Shown: positions 35,395-43,377, counted from the stretch's first letter. The stretch: DNA of 64,000 bases from Saccharothrix luteola (GCF_020859565.1 NZ_JAJHUO010000047.1:1-64000), one strand, 5' to 3'. A program made the numbers and translations. The notes: generated by a model from the letters alone, not told the origin.

Positions 35395-35805
35395 TCAGCG
35401 GAGCTCTTGGATGCGGATCAGGTTGCCCGCGGGGTCGCGGAAGGCGCAGTCGCGGACGCCGTACGGCTGCACGGTGGGCTCCTGGACCACCTCGGCGTCG
35501 CCGGCCTGCACCTTCTCGAACGTCGCGTCGAGGTCCCGGGTGGCCAGCAGGATCCAGCCGTAGGTGCCCTTGGCCATCATCTCGGTGATGGTGCGGCGCT
35601 CGTCGTCGGTGACGTTGGGGTCGGCGGCGGGCGGCGCGAGCAGGATGGACGTGTCGGGCCGGCCGACCGGACCGACCGTGATCCAGCGCATCCTGCCCTG
35701 GCCGACGTCGCTGCGGACCTCGAAGCCGAGGGTGTCGCGGTAGAAGGCGAGGGACGCCTCGGGGTCGTCGTGCGGGAGGAAGCTCGTGTTGATCGTGAGG
35801 TCCAT
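35395..35805 (-). CDS. VOC (glyoxalase/bleomycin-resistance fold) family protein
   Basis: 136 aa with the paired beta-alpha-beta-beta-beta modules of the vicinal oxygen chelate fold: ASLAFYRDTLGFEVRSDVGQGRMRWITVG in the first half and VQEPTVQPYGVRDCAFRDPAGNLIRIQEL in the second. Candidate metal ligands include the terminal Glu of IRIQEL. Start at ATG 35805; an open extension to 35955 lacks similarity. The family includes glyoxalases, dioxygenases and bleomycin-type drug-binding proteins; substrate cannot be assigned. In related actinomycetes this gene is usually paired with an AraC regulator, represented here by a truncated remnant just downstream. Confidence 0.9.
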   Translation of the reverse strand: MDLTINTSFLPHDDPEASLAFYRDTLGFEVRSDVGQGRMRWITVGPVGRPDTSILLAPPAADPNVTDDERRTITEMMAKGTYGWILLATRDLDATFEKVQAGDAEVVQEPTVQPYGVRDCAFRDPAGNLIRIQELR

Positions 35806-35941
35806 GGCGGTCAGCCTAAGCACGCCTGTTGACCTGCGCTTCTCGATTCGTGATCGCCTCGCGTGCACGGCGGCGCCTGACATGATCACCAGCCGGCCTC
35901 GGGCCGACCGACGGCTTCTTCGACCGGAAGGGGACGGTGCC

Positions 35942-36325
35942 GTGCAGACCGGCATCCTGTCGCTCGGGCTGCACCCGGGCGCGATCGACTACAGCCGGTA
36001 CCCCGGCCTCGACGAGGACACGCTGACGGCCCGGATCGCCGCGGGCGAGGCGGCGCTGCGCGCGGAGGGGTTCGACATCGTGCCGTGCCAGGTCACCGCC
36101 GACCCGGACGAGGCCGAGCGCGAGGTCCGCGCGTGCGTGGCCGACCACCCGGTCGGGGTCGTGATGATCGGCGCGGGCGTGCGGATGGCGCCGGAGCACA
36201 CCGTGCTGTTCGAACGCCTGGTGAACCTGCTCAACCACCTCGTGCCCGGCATCGTGTTCTGCTTCAACACCTCACCGGAGACCACGGTCGACGCCCTGCG
36301 CCGTGCGGTCCGCCCCACCCGCTGA
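35942..36325 (+). CDS. small conserved Rossmann-like protein of unknown function
   Basis: 127 aa from the GTG at 35942, preceded by GGAAGGGG. An N-terminal strand (TGILSLGLHPGAIDYSRYPG) is followed by a helical Glu/Ala-rich stretch, then alternating strands and helices (HPVGVVMIGAGVRMAP, LVNLLNHLVPGIVFCFNTSPETTVDAL). The regular alpha/beta pattern is like a minimal flavodoxin or Rossmann fold. No cofactor signature is recognised. It is convergent with dnaB (31 bp apart) and divergent from the VOC gene. Codon bias is typical of the window. Confidence 0.7.
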   Translation: MQTGILSLGLHPGAIDYSRYPGLDEDTLTARIAAGEAALRAEGFDIVPCQVTADPDEAEREVRACVADHPVGVVMIGAGVRMAPEHTVLFERLVNLLNHLVPGIVFCFNTSPETTVDALRRAVRPTR

Positions 36326-36356
36326 CCGTGGCCGCCGAGCTCCTGGACGGGCGCCG

Positions 36357-37718
36357 TCAGCCCTGGGCCAGGTCGGCGAAGCGGCTGTAGTGCAGCTGGT
36401 GGGCGACGGTGATGGTGGCCGTCGGGCCGGCGCGGTGCTTGGCGATGATCAGGTCCGCCTCGCCCGCGCGCGGGTCGTCCCGTTCCCAGGCGTCCGGGCG
36501 GTTGATCAGGATCACCATGTCCGCGTCCTGCTCCAGCGAGCCGGACTCACGCAGGTCGGACAGCTGCGGGCGCTTGTCGGTCCGCTGTTCGGGGCCTCGG
36601 TTGAGCTGGCTGATCGCGATCACCGGCACCTCGAGCTCCTTGGCGATCAGCTTCAGGTTCCGGGAGAACTCGGAGACCTCCTGCTGGCGGGACTCGGTGC
36701 GCTTGCCCGACGACATCAGCTGGAGGTAGTCGACCACCACCAGCCGCAGGTCGTGGCGCTGCTTCAACCGCCGCGCCTTGGCCCGGATCTCCATCATGGT
36801 CAGGTTCGGCGAGTCGTCGACGAACAGCGGCGCCTCGCTGATCTCGCTCATCCGCCGCGCCAACCGGGTCCAGTCGTCGTCGCTCATCCGGCCACCGCGC
36901 ATGTCGCCGAGCCGGATGCGGGCCTCGGCGGAGAGCATGCGCATGACGATCTCCGTGCGCGACATCTCCAGCGAGAAGATCGCGCTGGTCAGCCCGTGCT
37001 TCACCGAGCAGGACCTGGCGAAGTCCAGTCCCAGGGTCGACTTGCCGACACCGGGCCGGGCCGCGACGATGATCATCTGACCCGGGTGCAGCCCGTTGGT
37101 CAGCTCGTCGAGGTCCGCGAAACCGGTCGGGATGCCGAGCGACGAGCCGCCGCGCGAGGCGATGGCGTCGATCTCGTCCATGGTCGGCTGGAGCAGCTCC
37201 TCCAGCACCACGTAGTCCTCGGTGGTGCGGCGCTCGGTGACCTCGTAGATCGCCGCCTGCGCCCGGTCGACCACCTCGTCCACGTCCGCGCCCTCGGCGC
37301 CGTTGTAGCCGAGCTGCACGATCCTCGTGCCCGCCTCCACCAACCGCCGCAGCACGGCCTTCTCCGCCACGATCTCGGCGTAGTAGGAGGCGTTGGCCGC
37401 CGTCGGCACGGTGGCGATCAGCGTGTGCAGGTACGGCGCGCCGCCGACGCGCAGCAGCTCGCCCCGGCGCTCCAGCTCGGCGGACACCGTGATCGGGTCG
37501 GCCGGCTCGCCGCGCCCGTACAGGTCGAGGATGCAGTCGTACACGGCCTGGTGCGCGGGCCGGTAGAAGTCGTTGGGCGCGAGGACCTCGACCACGTCGG
37601 CGATCGCGTCCTTGCTCAGCAGCATCCCGCCGAGCACCGACTGCTCGGCGGCGAGGTCCTGCGGCGGCTGCCGTTCGAAGCCGGGCTCGGCCATGCCCCG
37701 GTCGTCCACCAGCGCCAC
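36357..37718 (-). CDS. dnaB: replicative DNA helicase DnaB
   Basis: 453 aa hexameric 5'-3' helicase that unwinds DNA at the replication fork and loads primase. The N-terminal helical domain (QPPQDLAAEQSVLGGMLLSKDAIADVVEVL) is followed by a linker and the RecA-like ATPase with Walker A ARPGVGKST (about residues 220-228), Walker B LVVVDYLQLM, and the H4 motif with the arginine finger toward SQLNRGPEQR. The conserved AGPTATI end is intact. There is no intein, unlike many mycobacterial dnaB genes. The GTG at 37718 has GGGGTGAG at 6 nt; an upstream in-frame start at 37784 is open but lacks support. A DnaA-box cluster lies upstream, at 37843-38066. Confidence 0.96.
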   Translation of the reverse strand: MALVDDRGMAEPGFERQPPQDLAAEQSVLGGMLLSKDAIADVVEVLAPNDFYRPAHQAVYDCILDLYGRGEPADPITVSAELERRGELLRVGGAPYLHTLIATVPTAANASYYAEIVAEKAVLRRLVEAGTRIVQLGYNGAEGADVDEVVDRAQAAIYEVTERRTTEDYVVLEELLQPTMDEIDAIASRGGSSLGIPTGFADLDELTNGLHPGQMIIVAARPGVGKSTLGLDFARSCSVKHGLTSAIFSLEMSRTEIVMRMLSAEARIRLGDMRGGRMSDDDWTRLARRMSEISEAPLFVDDSPNLTMMEIRAKARRLKQRHDLRLVVVDYLQLMSSGKRTESRQQEVSEFSRNLKLIAKELEVPVIAISQLNRGPEQRTDKRPQLSDLRESGSLEQDADMVILINRPDAWERDDPRAGEADLIIAKHRAGPTATITVAHQLHYSRFADLAQG

Positions 37719-37842
37719 CGTGAGCTCACCCCAATCTGCTGCCGTGCGGATGTTGTACCTCGTGGGTCCGACAATGTCCGCCACGCCACGCCCCGTGGTC
37801 CAGCGACGCTAGAGCCACCTGGATGGCGTAGGCAAACCCACC

Positions 37843-38066
37843 TGTGGACAACTCGGTGGACAGCTTGGGGATGGCCGCGCCCAGCTGACCACAGGCCTGG
37901 GGAAACCTGTGGACAACCTGGGTACAACTCGGGCCCAGACAAAAGTTCGCGCAGGTCAAGGCCTGTGGATAAGTTTGTGGAAAAGTAGTGCGTCACACCT
38001 TCGGCGTGTCGCGTGTAACCAGCGGCACGGCGTGTCGCGCACAACGTGTCACAAGAGTTGTCCACA
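37843..38066. promoter_or_regulatory. cluster of DnaA boxes between dnaB and rplI
   Basis: Within the 412-bp gap there are three perfect actinobacterial boxes TTGTCCACA (37843-37851 and 37908-37916 on the minus strand, 38058-38066 on the plus strand), one perfect TTATCCACA (37964-37972, minus strand), and a one-mismatch box at 37976-37984. Nearby weaker matches lie at 37855 and 37886. No dnaA or dnaN is present, so this is probably a regulatory or DnaA-titrating site rather than oriC. The gap holds no other gene. Confidence 0.8.
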
Positions 38067-38079
38067 GCCGGACGTGCGA

Positions 38080-38118
38080 AAGCGCCGCCCGACCAGAACA
38101 CCTGGTCGAACGGCGCTT
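38080..38118 (-). terminator. terminator after rplI
   Basis: On the minus strand AAGCGCCG/CGGCGCTT and, inside it, GACCAG/CTGGTC form a two-segment stem with a 5-nt loop, starting 12 nt after the rplI stop codon. It closes the rpsF-ssb-rpsR-rplI operon. Confidence 0.8.
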
Positions 38119-38130
38119 CCGGGGAAAACG

Positions 38131-38586
38131 TCAGACCGCGCTCGCGACCTCGACCGAGAGCGACACGGTGACCTCCGGGTGGAGCCGGACGTTCACCGAG
38201 TGCTTGCCGAGGGTCTTGATGTGGCCCGCGATCTCGACGGACCGCTTGTCCAGCGTCGGGCCGCCGGCCGCGCGCACGGCCGACACGACGTCGGACGAGG
38301 TGACGGAGCCGAACAGCTTCTTCGAGCCGGCCGCGGACTTGGCCTTCAACGTCACGGAACCGAGGCCCTCGAGCGTGGCCTTGATCTCCTTGGCGTGGTC
38401 CAGGTCGCGCACCCGGCGGGTGTCCTGCGCCCGGCGGATGACCTCGACCTGCTTGGTCGCGCCCTTGGTGGCGACGATCGCCAGGCCGCGCGGCAGCAGG
38501 TAGTTGCGGCCGTAGCCGTCCTTGACCTCGACGATGTCGCCGGGGCCACCGAGGCCGGTCACGTCAGCGGTGAGGATGAGCTTCAC
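38131..38586 (-). CDS. rplI: 50S ribosomal protein L9
   Basis: 151 aa. The N-terminal domain MKLILTADVTGLGGPGDIVEVKDGYGRNYLLPRGLA carries the family signature; the long connecting helix and the C-terminal domain (VRLHPEVTVSLSVEV) are both present, so the protein is complete. It binds 23S rRNA domain V near the L1 stalk. Last gene of the rpsF-ssb-rpsR-rplI operon, 16 bp after rpsR; the terminator at 38080-38118 follows. Confidence 0.97.
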   Translation of the reverse strand: MKLILTADVTGLGGPGDIVEVKDGYGRNYLLPRGLAIVATKGATKQVEVIRRAQDTRRVRDLDHAKEIKATLEGLGSVTLKAKSAAGSKKLFGSVTSSDVVSAVRAAGGPTLDKRSVEIAGHIKTLGKHSVNVRLHPEVTVSLSVEVASAV

Positions 38587-38602
38587 GATGCCGTCCCCTT
38601 TC

Positions 38603-38842
38603 TCAGCGAGCCGTCGAGGTGTAGGGCAGCAGCGCCATCTCGCGGGCGTTCTTGACGGCGACCGCGACGTCGCGCTGGTGCTGGGAGCAGTTGCCGGTGA
38701 CCCGGCGGGCGCGGATCTTGCCCCGGTCCGAGATGTACTTCCGGAGCAGGGTGGTGTCCTTGTAGTCGATCAGGTTGGCGTTCTTGTCCTTGCAGAACGC
38801 GCAGACCTTCTTCTTGGGCTTGCGCACAGGCGGCTTGGCCAT
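38603..38842 (-). CDS. rpsR: 30S ribosomal protein S18
   Basis: 79 aa. MAKPPVRKPKKKVCAFCKDKNANLIDYKDTTLLRKYISDRGKIRARRVTG is diagnostic of S18. CAFCK gives one CxxC pair; the second pair of some zinc-type (C+) S18 paralogues is not complete, with one further Cys at NCSQHQ. ATG 38842 has AGGAG 7 nt upstream. S18 pairs with S6 on the platform of the small subunit, and the S6:S18 complex probably regulates this operon through the leader at 39759-39799. Confidence 0.96.
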   Translation of the reverse strand: MAKPPVRKPKKKVCAFCKDKNANLIDYKDTTLLRKYISDRGKIRARRVTGNCSQHQRDVAVAVKNAREMALLPYTSTAR

Positions 38843-38895
38843 GTGTGAACTCCTGGGTATTACGCAGTGAAGTGTGGAGTGGACCGGTGCCGGGT

Positions 38896-39393
38896 CTAGA
38901 AGGGGGGCTCGTCGGCGAAGCCACCGGAGCCGGCCGGGGGCGCGGAGCCCCACGGGTCGTCGGCCGGTGCGCCGCCACCGCCACCGCGAGACTGACCGCC
39001 GCCGCCGAAGCCGCCGCCGCCGTCTCCACGGCTCACCTTGTTGACCTTCGCGGTCGCGTAGCGCAGCGAGGGGCCGATCTCGTCGACCTCAAGCTCGATG
39101 ACGGTGCGCTTCTCGCCTTCCTTCGTCTCGAAGGAACGCTGGCGCAGTCGCCCGGACACGAGCACGCGCGAACCGCGGGTGAGGGACTCGGCCACGTTCT
39201 CCGCGACCTGCCGCCACACGTTGCACCGCAGGAACAGCGCTTCGCCGTCCTTCCACTCGCCGCTGTTCTTGTCGAACGTGCGGGGGGTGGAGGCCACGGT
39301 GAAGCTCGCCACCGCGGCGCCGGACTGGGTGAAGCGGAGTTCGGGATCGGCGGTCAGGTTCCCGACCACCGTGATCGTCGTCTCGCCTGCCAT
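38896..39393 (-). CDS. ssb: single-stranded DNA-binding protein
   Basis: 165 aa. The N-terminal OB fold (residues 1-110) includes TTITVVGNLTADPELRFTQSGAAVASFTVA, FLRCNVWRQVAENVAESLTRGSRVLVSGRL and TVIELEVDEIGPSLRYA. A disordered Gly-rich linker (GGGGFGGGGQSRGGGGG) follows, and the acidic tip ends DEPPF, the protein-interaction tail that recruits replication and repair enzymes. It lies between rpsF (10 bp) and rpsR (53 bp), the usual actinobacterial order. ATG start at 39393. Confidence 0.96.
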   Translation of the reverse strand: MAGETTITVVGNLTADPELRFTQSGAAVASFTVASTPRTFDKNSGEWKDGEALFLRCNVWRQVAENVAESLTRGSRVLVSGRLRQRSFETKEGEKRTVIELEVDEIGPSLRYATAKVNKVSRGDGGGGFGGGGQSRGGGGGAPADDPWGSAPPAGSGGFADEPPF

Positions 39394-39403
39394 GGTTGGG
39401 CTC

Positions 39404-39745
39404 CTAGGCCTTGGCCGCGGCCTTGGCGGCGATCCTCGCCGCGGTCTTCGCGGCCTTGGCGGGGTCGCGCCGGATGACCTTCGTCCGGAGCACCGTCTCC
39501 TGCAGGCCGAGCTGGCGGTCCAGCTCCTTCACCGCGTCGGGGGTCGAGATCAGGTCGAGGACGGCGTAGATGCCCTCGGCGCTCTTGTTGATCTCGAAGC
39601 TCAGCCGGCGCTTGCCCCAGACCTCGACCTTCTCCACGTTGCCACCCGTGGTGCGGATGACGTTGAGGAACGTGTCAAGGGACGGCGCGATCGTGCGCTC
39701 GTCGAGACTGGGGTCGAGGATGACCATCACTTCGTAATGACGCAT
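39404..39745 (-). CDS. rpsF: 30S ribosomal protein S6
   Basis: 113 aa from the ATG at 39745; GGAGGTG lies 10 nt upstream. RHYEVMVILDPSLDERTIAPSLDTFLNVIR and GKRRLSFEINKSAEGIYAVLDLIS are the family core. The C-terminus carries a Lys/Ala-rich tail (AKAAKTAARIAAKAAAKA) typical of actinobacterial S6. First gene of the operon. Its ribosome-binding site is paired inside the leader structure at 39759-39799. Confidence 0.96.
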   Translation of the reverse strand: MRHYEVMVILDPSLDERTIAPSLDTFLNVIRTTGGNVEKVEVWGKRRLSFEINKSAEGIYAVLDLISTPDAVKELDRQLGLQETVLRTKVIRRDPAKAAKTAARIAAKAAAKA

Positions 39746-39758
39746 GAAGACCACTCAC

Positions 39759-39799
39759 CTCCTGTGGACTCGGCGGCCACGGACGTTCCGTGGCAGGAG
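39759..39799 (-). promoter_or_regulatory. probable S6:S18-binding leader controlling rpsF
   Basis: On the minus strand CTCCTG (39799-39794) pairs with CAGGAG (39764-39759), which contains the rpsF ribosome-binding site. Enclosed are a perfect hairpin CCACGGA-ACG-TCCGTGG and an unpaired segment CCGCCGAGTCCA on its 3' side. A stem with a 3' bulge bearing CCG next to a hairpin is the known layout of the S6:S18 autoregulatory RNA. Occlusion of the site would give feedback control. Confidence 0.55.
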
Positions 39800-39828
39800 G
39801 GTCGTCGCGTCAGCAACCCGTGAAGGGT

Positions 39829-39864
39829 AACAGGCCGCCGGGTCGCACCTCCCGGCGGCCTGTT
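39829..39864. terminator. perfect 14-bp hairpin terminator
   Basis: AACAGGCCGCCGGG / CCCGGCGGCCTGTT with loop TCGCACCT. It lies just downstream of the minus-strand reading frame that ends at 39873 and upstream of the rpsF leader, so it insulates the ribosomal operon. Confidence 0.8.
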
Positions 39865-39872
39865 CGAGCAGG

Positions 39873-40022
39873 TCAGAGGCCCCGGCTGAGGAGGTCCTGG
39901 CGGACCTCTTCGATGATCCGCGTGCCCCGGTTGTGGGACGTGTAGCCGTACGTGTGGATGGCCACCGCGCAGGACGCGGAGCAGCCGCTGTTGTGGGCGG
40001 AGAACGCGGCCGCGGTTCGCCC
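39873..40022 (-). pseudogene. orphan coding remnant or very small gene
   Basis: A 50-codon frame ending in TGA is bounded upstream by TAA at 40025-40023. Its third codon positions are almost all G or C, and its peptide is not low-complexity (AFSAHNSGCSASCAVAIHTYGY, then TSHNRGTRIIEEVRQDLLSRG). There is no ATG/GTG at its head. A GTG at 39965 would give only 30 residues and has no ribosome-binding site. A strong terminator follows immediately at 39829-39864. It may be the 3' end of a decayed gene or a small gene with a non-standard start. I do not recognise a family. Confidence 0.35.
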
Positions 40023-40041
40023 TTAGGGGGACTTACGTGAC

Positions 40042-41046
40042 TCAGGCCACGGCGCGGCGCAGCACCCAGGTGCGCACGAGAGCGCCCGTCACGCACGACA
40101 GCAGCAGCACGGCCAGCAGCACGGGGGCCGCCACACCGCCGCCCATCCGGCCGGAGCCGGGCAGCGCCTGGGCCCGGCCCGCGGTCTGCACGCCGTCGGA
40201 GTCGTCGGCGTTCGGCACGCCGTAACCGGGCCGGTAGCCGCTCACGCCGCCGCCGTAGCGCACGCCGGGCGACGGCGCGTACTGGCCGGGCACGGCGAAC
40301 GGCAGGGCGCCGTAGCTGAACAGCGGCACGCGGCCGAAGTTGCCGCCCCACGGGTTCGAGCCGTACAGCGGCACGTCGAGCCCGCCGCCGACGCCGCCGA
40401 CCGGGCTGTTCGCCGGCTGCTGCTCGTTCGGGGCGGCACCGGGGTTCGAGGTGCCGGGGTTCGCGCCCGGCTGACCGGTCTGCGGCGGCTGGTTCGGCGA
40501 CGGCTTGTCGCCGGGCAGGCCCGGCAGTTGGCCGGTGGCCTGCTGAGAGGCGTCCGCGAGCGCCTTCGACCCGTCCTGGACGGGCGCGGCGGCGGCGTTG
40601 ACGCCCTGCACGGTGACGCCGCACAGCTTGGTCAGCTCCGCGCGCACCCCGTTGGAGAGCGTGACGATGATCGGCCCGAGCAGCGGCAGCTTGACCAGCT
40701 CCGCGTTGACCTTGTTCGCGATGTCGCCGCCGGTGATGACGCCGGACCCGGTGGGGATCGCGCCGATCGCGATGGGCGGCAGCGCCGAGAACGCCTGGCG
40801 GAACGGCTCCGCGAGCGGCGGGCCGAGCAACGGGATCGCCCGGATCAGCTGCACGATCGGGTCGAGGACCGCGGCCGGGCTCAGCGCCACCGGTGTGCCC
40901 GGCGCGCCCTGCACGGTGGTCGCGCAGCTGCCCACCACGACGGGTTCGGCGGCCACGGCCGAACCGGAGCCCGCGGCGGCGCCGGCCGTGCCGACCGCGA
41001 GCACGACGGCCGCCGCGCTCACCAGCCGAATGAGCCGGATCCGCAT
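40042..41046 (-). CDS. secreted/membrane-anchored protein of unknown function
   Basis: 334 aa from the ATG at 41046 (GGGGGG upstream). Signal peptide at residues 1-33 (RLIRLVSAAAVVLAVGTAGAAAGSGSAVAA). Residues 35-170 form a helical domain with two Cys (VVGSCATTVQG and LTKLCGVTVQG). A Pro/Asn/Gln-rich linker of 60 residues (SPNQPPQTGQPGANPG) follows, then a Gly/Tyr-rich segment (YGGGVSGYRPGYG). A C-terminal transmembrane helix with a basic tail (LLAVLLLSCVTGALVRTWVLRRAVA) anchors it. It resembles cell-wall-spanning actinobacterial proteins; no family was recognised. An upstream open extension to 41145 is not used. Confidence 0.75.
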   Translation of the reverse strand: MRIRLIRLVSAAAVVLAVGTAGAAAGSGSAVAAEPVVVGSCATTVQGAPGTPVALSPAAVLDPIVQLIRAIPLLGPPLAEPFRQAFSALPPIAIGAIPTGSGVITGGDIANKVNAELVKLPLLGPIIVTLSNGVRAELTKLCGVTVQGVNAAAAPVQDGSKALADASQQATGQLPGLPGDKPSPNQPPQTGQPGANPGTSNPGAAPNEQQPANSPVGGVGGGLDVPLYGSNPWGGNFGRVPLFSYGALPFAVPGQYAPSPGVRYGGGVSGYRPGYGVPNADDSDGVQTAGRAQALPGSGRMGGGVAAPVLLAVLLLSCVTGALVRTWVLRRAVA

Positions 41047-41202
41047 GTCTGCCCCCCTGGCGTGCCGGCCGCGCTTCCCGTTTCCTACTTGCAAGTAACG
41101 AGCGTAGGTGCTCATCGTGACGTGGGCCATCCCCCTCGACGACAAATTTCCTATCGGCGGCGGGCGGCGATGCGTTTCGGCGCCCGACTACCCTCCACAC
41201 CC

Positions 41203-41973
41203 ATGCGCATCGGGGCCCACGTCCGCGACGACGACCCGCTCGGCGCCGCCGTCGACCGCGGCGCCGACGTCGTGCAGTTCTTCCTGGCCGATCCCCAGGG
41301 GTGGAAGGCGCCGAAGCCGCACCCCCAGACCGAGGGGTTGCTGGCCTCCGACCTGGACGTCTTCATCCACGCGCCGTACCTGGCCAACGTCGCGTCGCTC
41401 AACAACCGCATCCGCATCCCGTCGCGGAAGATGGTGCTCCAGCACGCCGAGGGCGCGGCCAAGGTCGGCGCCAAGGGCCTGATCGTGCACGGCGGGCACG
41501 TCGCCAAGGGCGAGGACCCGAACGACGGCATCGCCAACTGGCGCAAGATGTTCGAGCGCCAGGCCGACAGCGGTGGCTTCGCGGTCCCGATCCTGATCGA
41601 GAACACCGCGGGCGGCGAGAACGCCATGGCGCGGACGTTCGACATGCTCGGCAGGCTGTGGGACGCGGTCGGCGAGTTCGGCGCGGGGTTCTGCCTGGAC
41701 ACCTGCCACGCGTTCGCCTCGGGCGAGGACCTGGTCGGCGTCGTGGACCGGGTGAAGGCCATCACCGGGCGCGTCGACCTGGTCCACCTGAACAGCTCCC
41801 GCGACGAGTTCGGCTCCTCGCGGGACCGGCACGCCAACATCGCGTCCGGCACCATCGACCCGGAGCAGCTGGTCGCGGTGGCCGCGGCCGCCGGTTCGCC
41901 GGTGCTGGTCGAGACACCGGACGAAGGGCAGGCGGCGGACATCGCGTTCCTCCGCGAGCACTTGGGCCGCTGA
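41203..41973 (+). CDS. nfo: deoxyribonuclease IV (AP endonuclease, Nfo family)
   Basis: 256 aa TIM-barrel metallonuclease cleaving DNA at abasic sites in base-excision repair. Metal ligands are visible in family motifs: FIHAPYLANVAS, LIVHGGH, ILIENTAGG (Glu), FCLDTCHAF (Asp, His), VHLNSSRDEFGSSRDRHANI (His, Asp, His) and the closing VLVETPDE. The ATG at 41203 is 8 nt after TACCCT (41189-41194), so the mRNA is probably leaderless. It is a short member of the family, as usual in actinobacteria. The GT87 gene starts 23 bp later on the same strand. Confidence 0.94.
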   Translation: MRIGAHVRDDDPLGAAVDRGADVVQFFLADPQGWKAPKPHPQTEGLLASDLDVFIHAPYLANVASLNNRIRIPSRKMVLQHAEGAAKVGAKGLIVHGGHVAKGEDPNDGIANWRKMFERQADSGGFAVPILIENTAGGENAMARTFDMLGRLWDAVGEFGAGFCLDTCHAFASGEDLVGVVDRVKAITGRVDLVHLNSSRDEFGSSRDRHANIASGTIDPEQLVAVAAAAGSPVLVETPDEGQAADIAFLREHLGR

Positions 41974-41996
41974 GCGTGACCCGGGAGGTGGTGGCC

Positions 41997-43376
41997 GTGC
42001 CTGAGCGCGCGGACGCCGGGTCGTCCCCGTCGCGGTTCGGCCGGGTGGCGCTGGCCGCGGTCGTGCTCCTGTGCGGGCTGACGATGTTCGCGGGTTTCCT
42101 CAACAAGGACCGCTGCACCGGACCGGAGTTCGACCAGTGGGGCCGCAGCGCGCCGGACTACGAGCGGCGCAACAAGGCCGAGGTCTGCTACTCCGACATC
42201 CAGCACCTGTGGATCGGCCGTGACATCGACCGGCACGTCTTCCCGTACGTGAACGGGAGCATCAACAGCAAGGGCGTGCTGGTCGGCGGCGTGGTCGAGT
42301 ACCCGGTGCTGACCGGGCTGACGATCTGGGCGGGCGCGATCCTCGCGGACAACGACGCCGCGTTCCTGCTGTTCTCGGCGCTGCTGATGGCGCCGTTCGG
42401 GTTGGTCACCGGGTGGCTGCTCGGCAAGCTGAGCCGGTGGCGCGCGCTGATCTGGGCGTTGGGCCCGCCGGTGGTGCTGTACGCGTTCCACAACTGGGAC
42501 CTGCCGGTCGTGCTCTGCGCGGTCGCGGCGGTGTACGTGGTGCACCGGGGCTGGGGACGGCGGGAACGGCCGCTGGTCGACCGCGCGGTGGTCGCGTCCG
42601 TGCTGCTGGGCCTCGGGTTCGCGTTCAAGATCTACCCGGCGATCTTCGTGCTGCCGCTGTGCCTGTACGTGCTGACCGGCGGTCCCGGCGGCCGTTCCCT
42701 GCCGCGCGGTGTCCGCTACGACCTGGCCGGCGCGGTGAAGGTGGCGCTGGCGGCCGTGGTGACGGTGGTGCTGGTCAACCTGCCGTTCGCGGTGGCGGGG
42801 CCGGAGGGCTGGAAGGCGTCGTTCGCGTTCCAGGGCCTGCGGCGGGTCGACATCACCACGAATTCGATCTGGTTCTGGTCCATGCGGCCGTTCATGCCCG
42901 ACGACGTCATGCAGTCGCTGGTGGCCGTGCTGTCGCCGATCGGGATCCTGCTGTCGTTCGGGCTGGCGTGCCGGATCGGGTGGCGGCGGTACCTGAGCGA
43001 GGGCAGCTACCCGTGGGTGCCGGTGTCGGCGGCGATGCTGTGCGGTTTCCTGTTGCTGCACAAGGTGCACTCGCCGCAGTACACGCTGTGGCTGGTGCCG
43101 ATGTTCGTGCTGCTGCGGGTGGACTGGGGCTGGGTGGCGGCGTACTTCGTGGCGGACTTCGCCATGGGCGTCGGCATCTTCCGCTGGTTCTACGCGATCG
43201 AGTTCGGCGAGCCGTCCGGGATCTACGACGGTTTCGCGGCGCAGGCCGTGGTGATCGGGGTGTGGGGCCGGGCGGCGCTGCTGGTGGCCTTGTTCTTCGT
43301 CTTCCTGCGCTCCGAGGTCACCTTCACCGACCGGACTCCGACCCGCCGACGTCCGGCGCCCACGACCTCCGCGTAG
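41997..43376 (+). CDS. GT87-family polyprenyl-phosphate mannosyltransferase-like protein A
   Basis: 459 aa from the GTG at 41997, with GGGAGG 8 nt upstream; the GTG at 41976 lacks a site. About ten transmembrane helices. The N-terminal extracytoplasmic loop (DIQHLWIGRDIDRHVFPYVNG...VEYPVLTGL) has the family pattern with YPVLTG near the first helices. Further family blocks are FKIYPAIFVLPL and HSPQYTLWLVPM. Members of the GT-C fold GT87/DUF2029 family (PimE-like) use polyprenyl-phosphomannose as donor to build lipoglycans such as PIMs and lipoarabinomannan. It is followed end to end by its paralogue on the opposite strand. Confidence 0.87.
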   Translation: MPERADAGSSPSRFGRVALAAVVLLCGLTMFAGFLNKDRCTGPEFDQWGRSAPDYERRNKAEVCYSDIQHLWIGRDIDRHVFPYVNGSINSKGVLVGGVVEYPVLTGLTIWAGAILADNDAAFLLFSALLMAPFGLVTGWLLGKLSRWRALIWALGPPVVLYAFHNWDLPVVLCAVAAVYVVHRGWGRRERPLVDRAVVASVLLGLGFAFKIYPAIFVLPLCLYVLTGGPGGRSLPRGVRYDLAGAVKVALAAVVTVVLVNLPFAVAGPEGWKASFAFQGLRRVDITTNSIWFWSMRPFMPDDVMQSLVAVLSPIGILLSFGLACRIGWRRYLSEGSYPWVPVSAAMLCGFLLLHKVHSPQYTLWLVPMFVLLRVDWGWVAAYFVADFAMGVGIFRWFYAIEFGEPSGIYDGFAAQAVVIGVWGRAALLVALFFVFLRSEVTFTDRTPTRRRPAPTTSA

Positions 43377-43377
43377 G

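Noticed and set aside
36357..37718. Intein in dnaB
   Set aside because: The helicase sequence is continuous through the Walker A and other usual insertion points.
37719..38130. Chromosomal origin oriC
   Set aside because: DnaA boxes are present, but dnaA, dnaN and a clear AT-rich unwinding region are missing; the gap is short.
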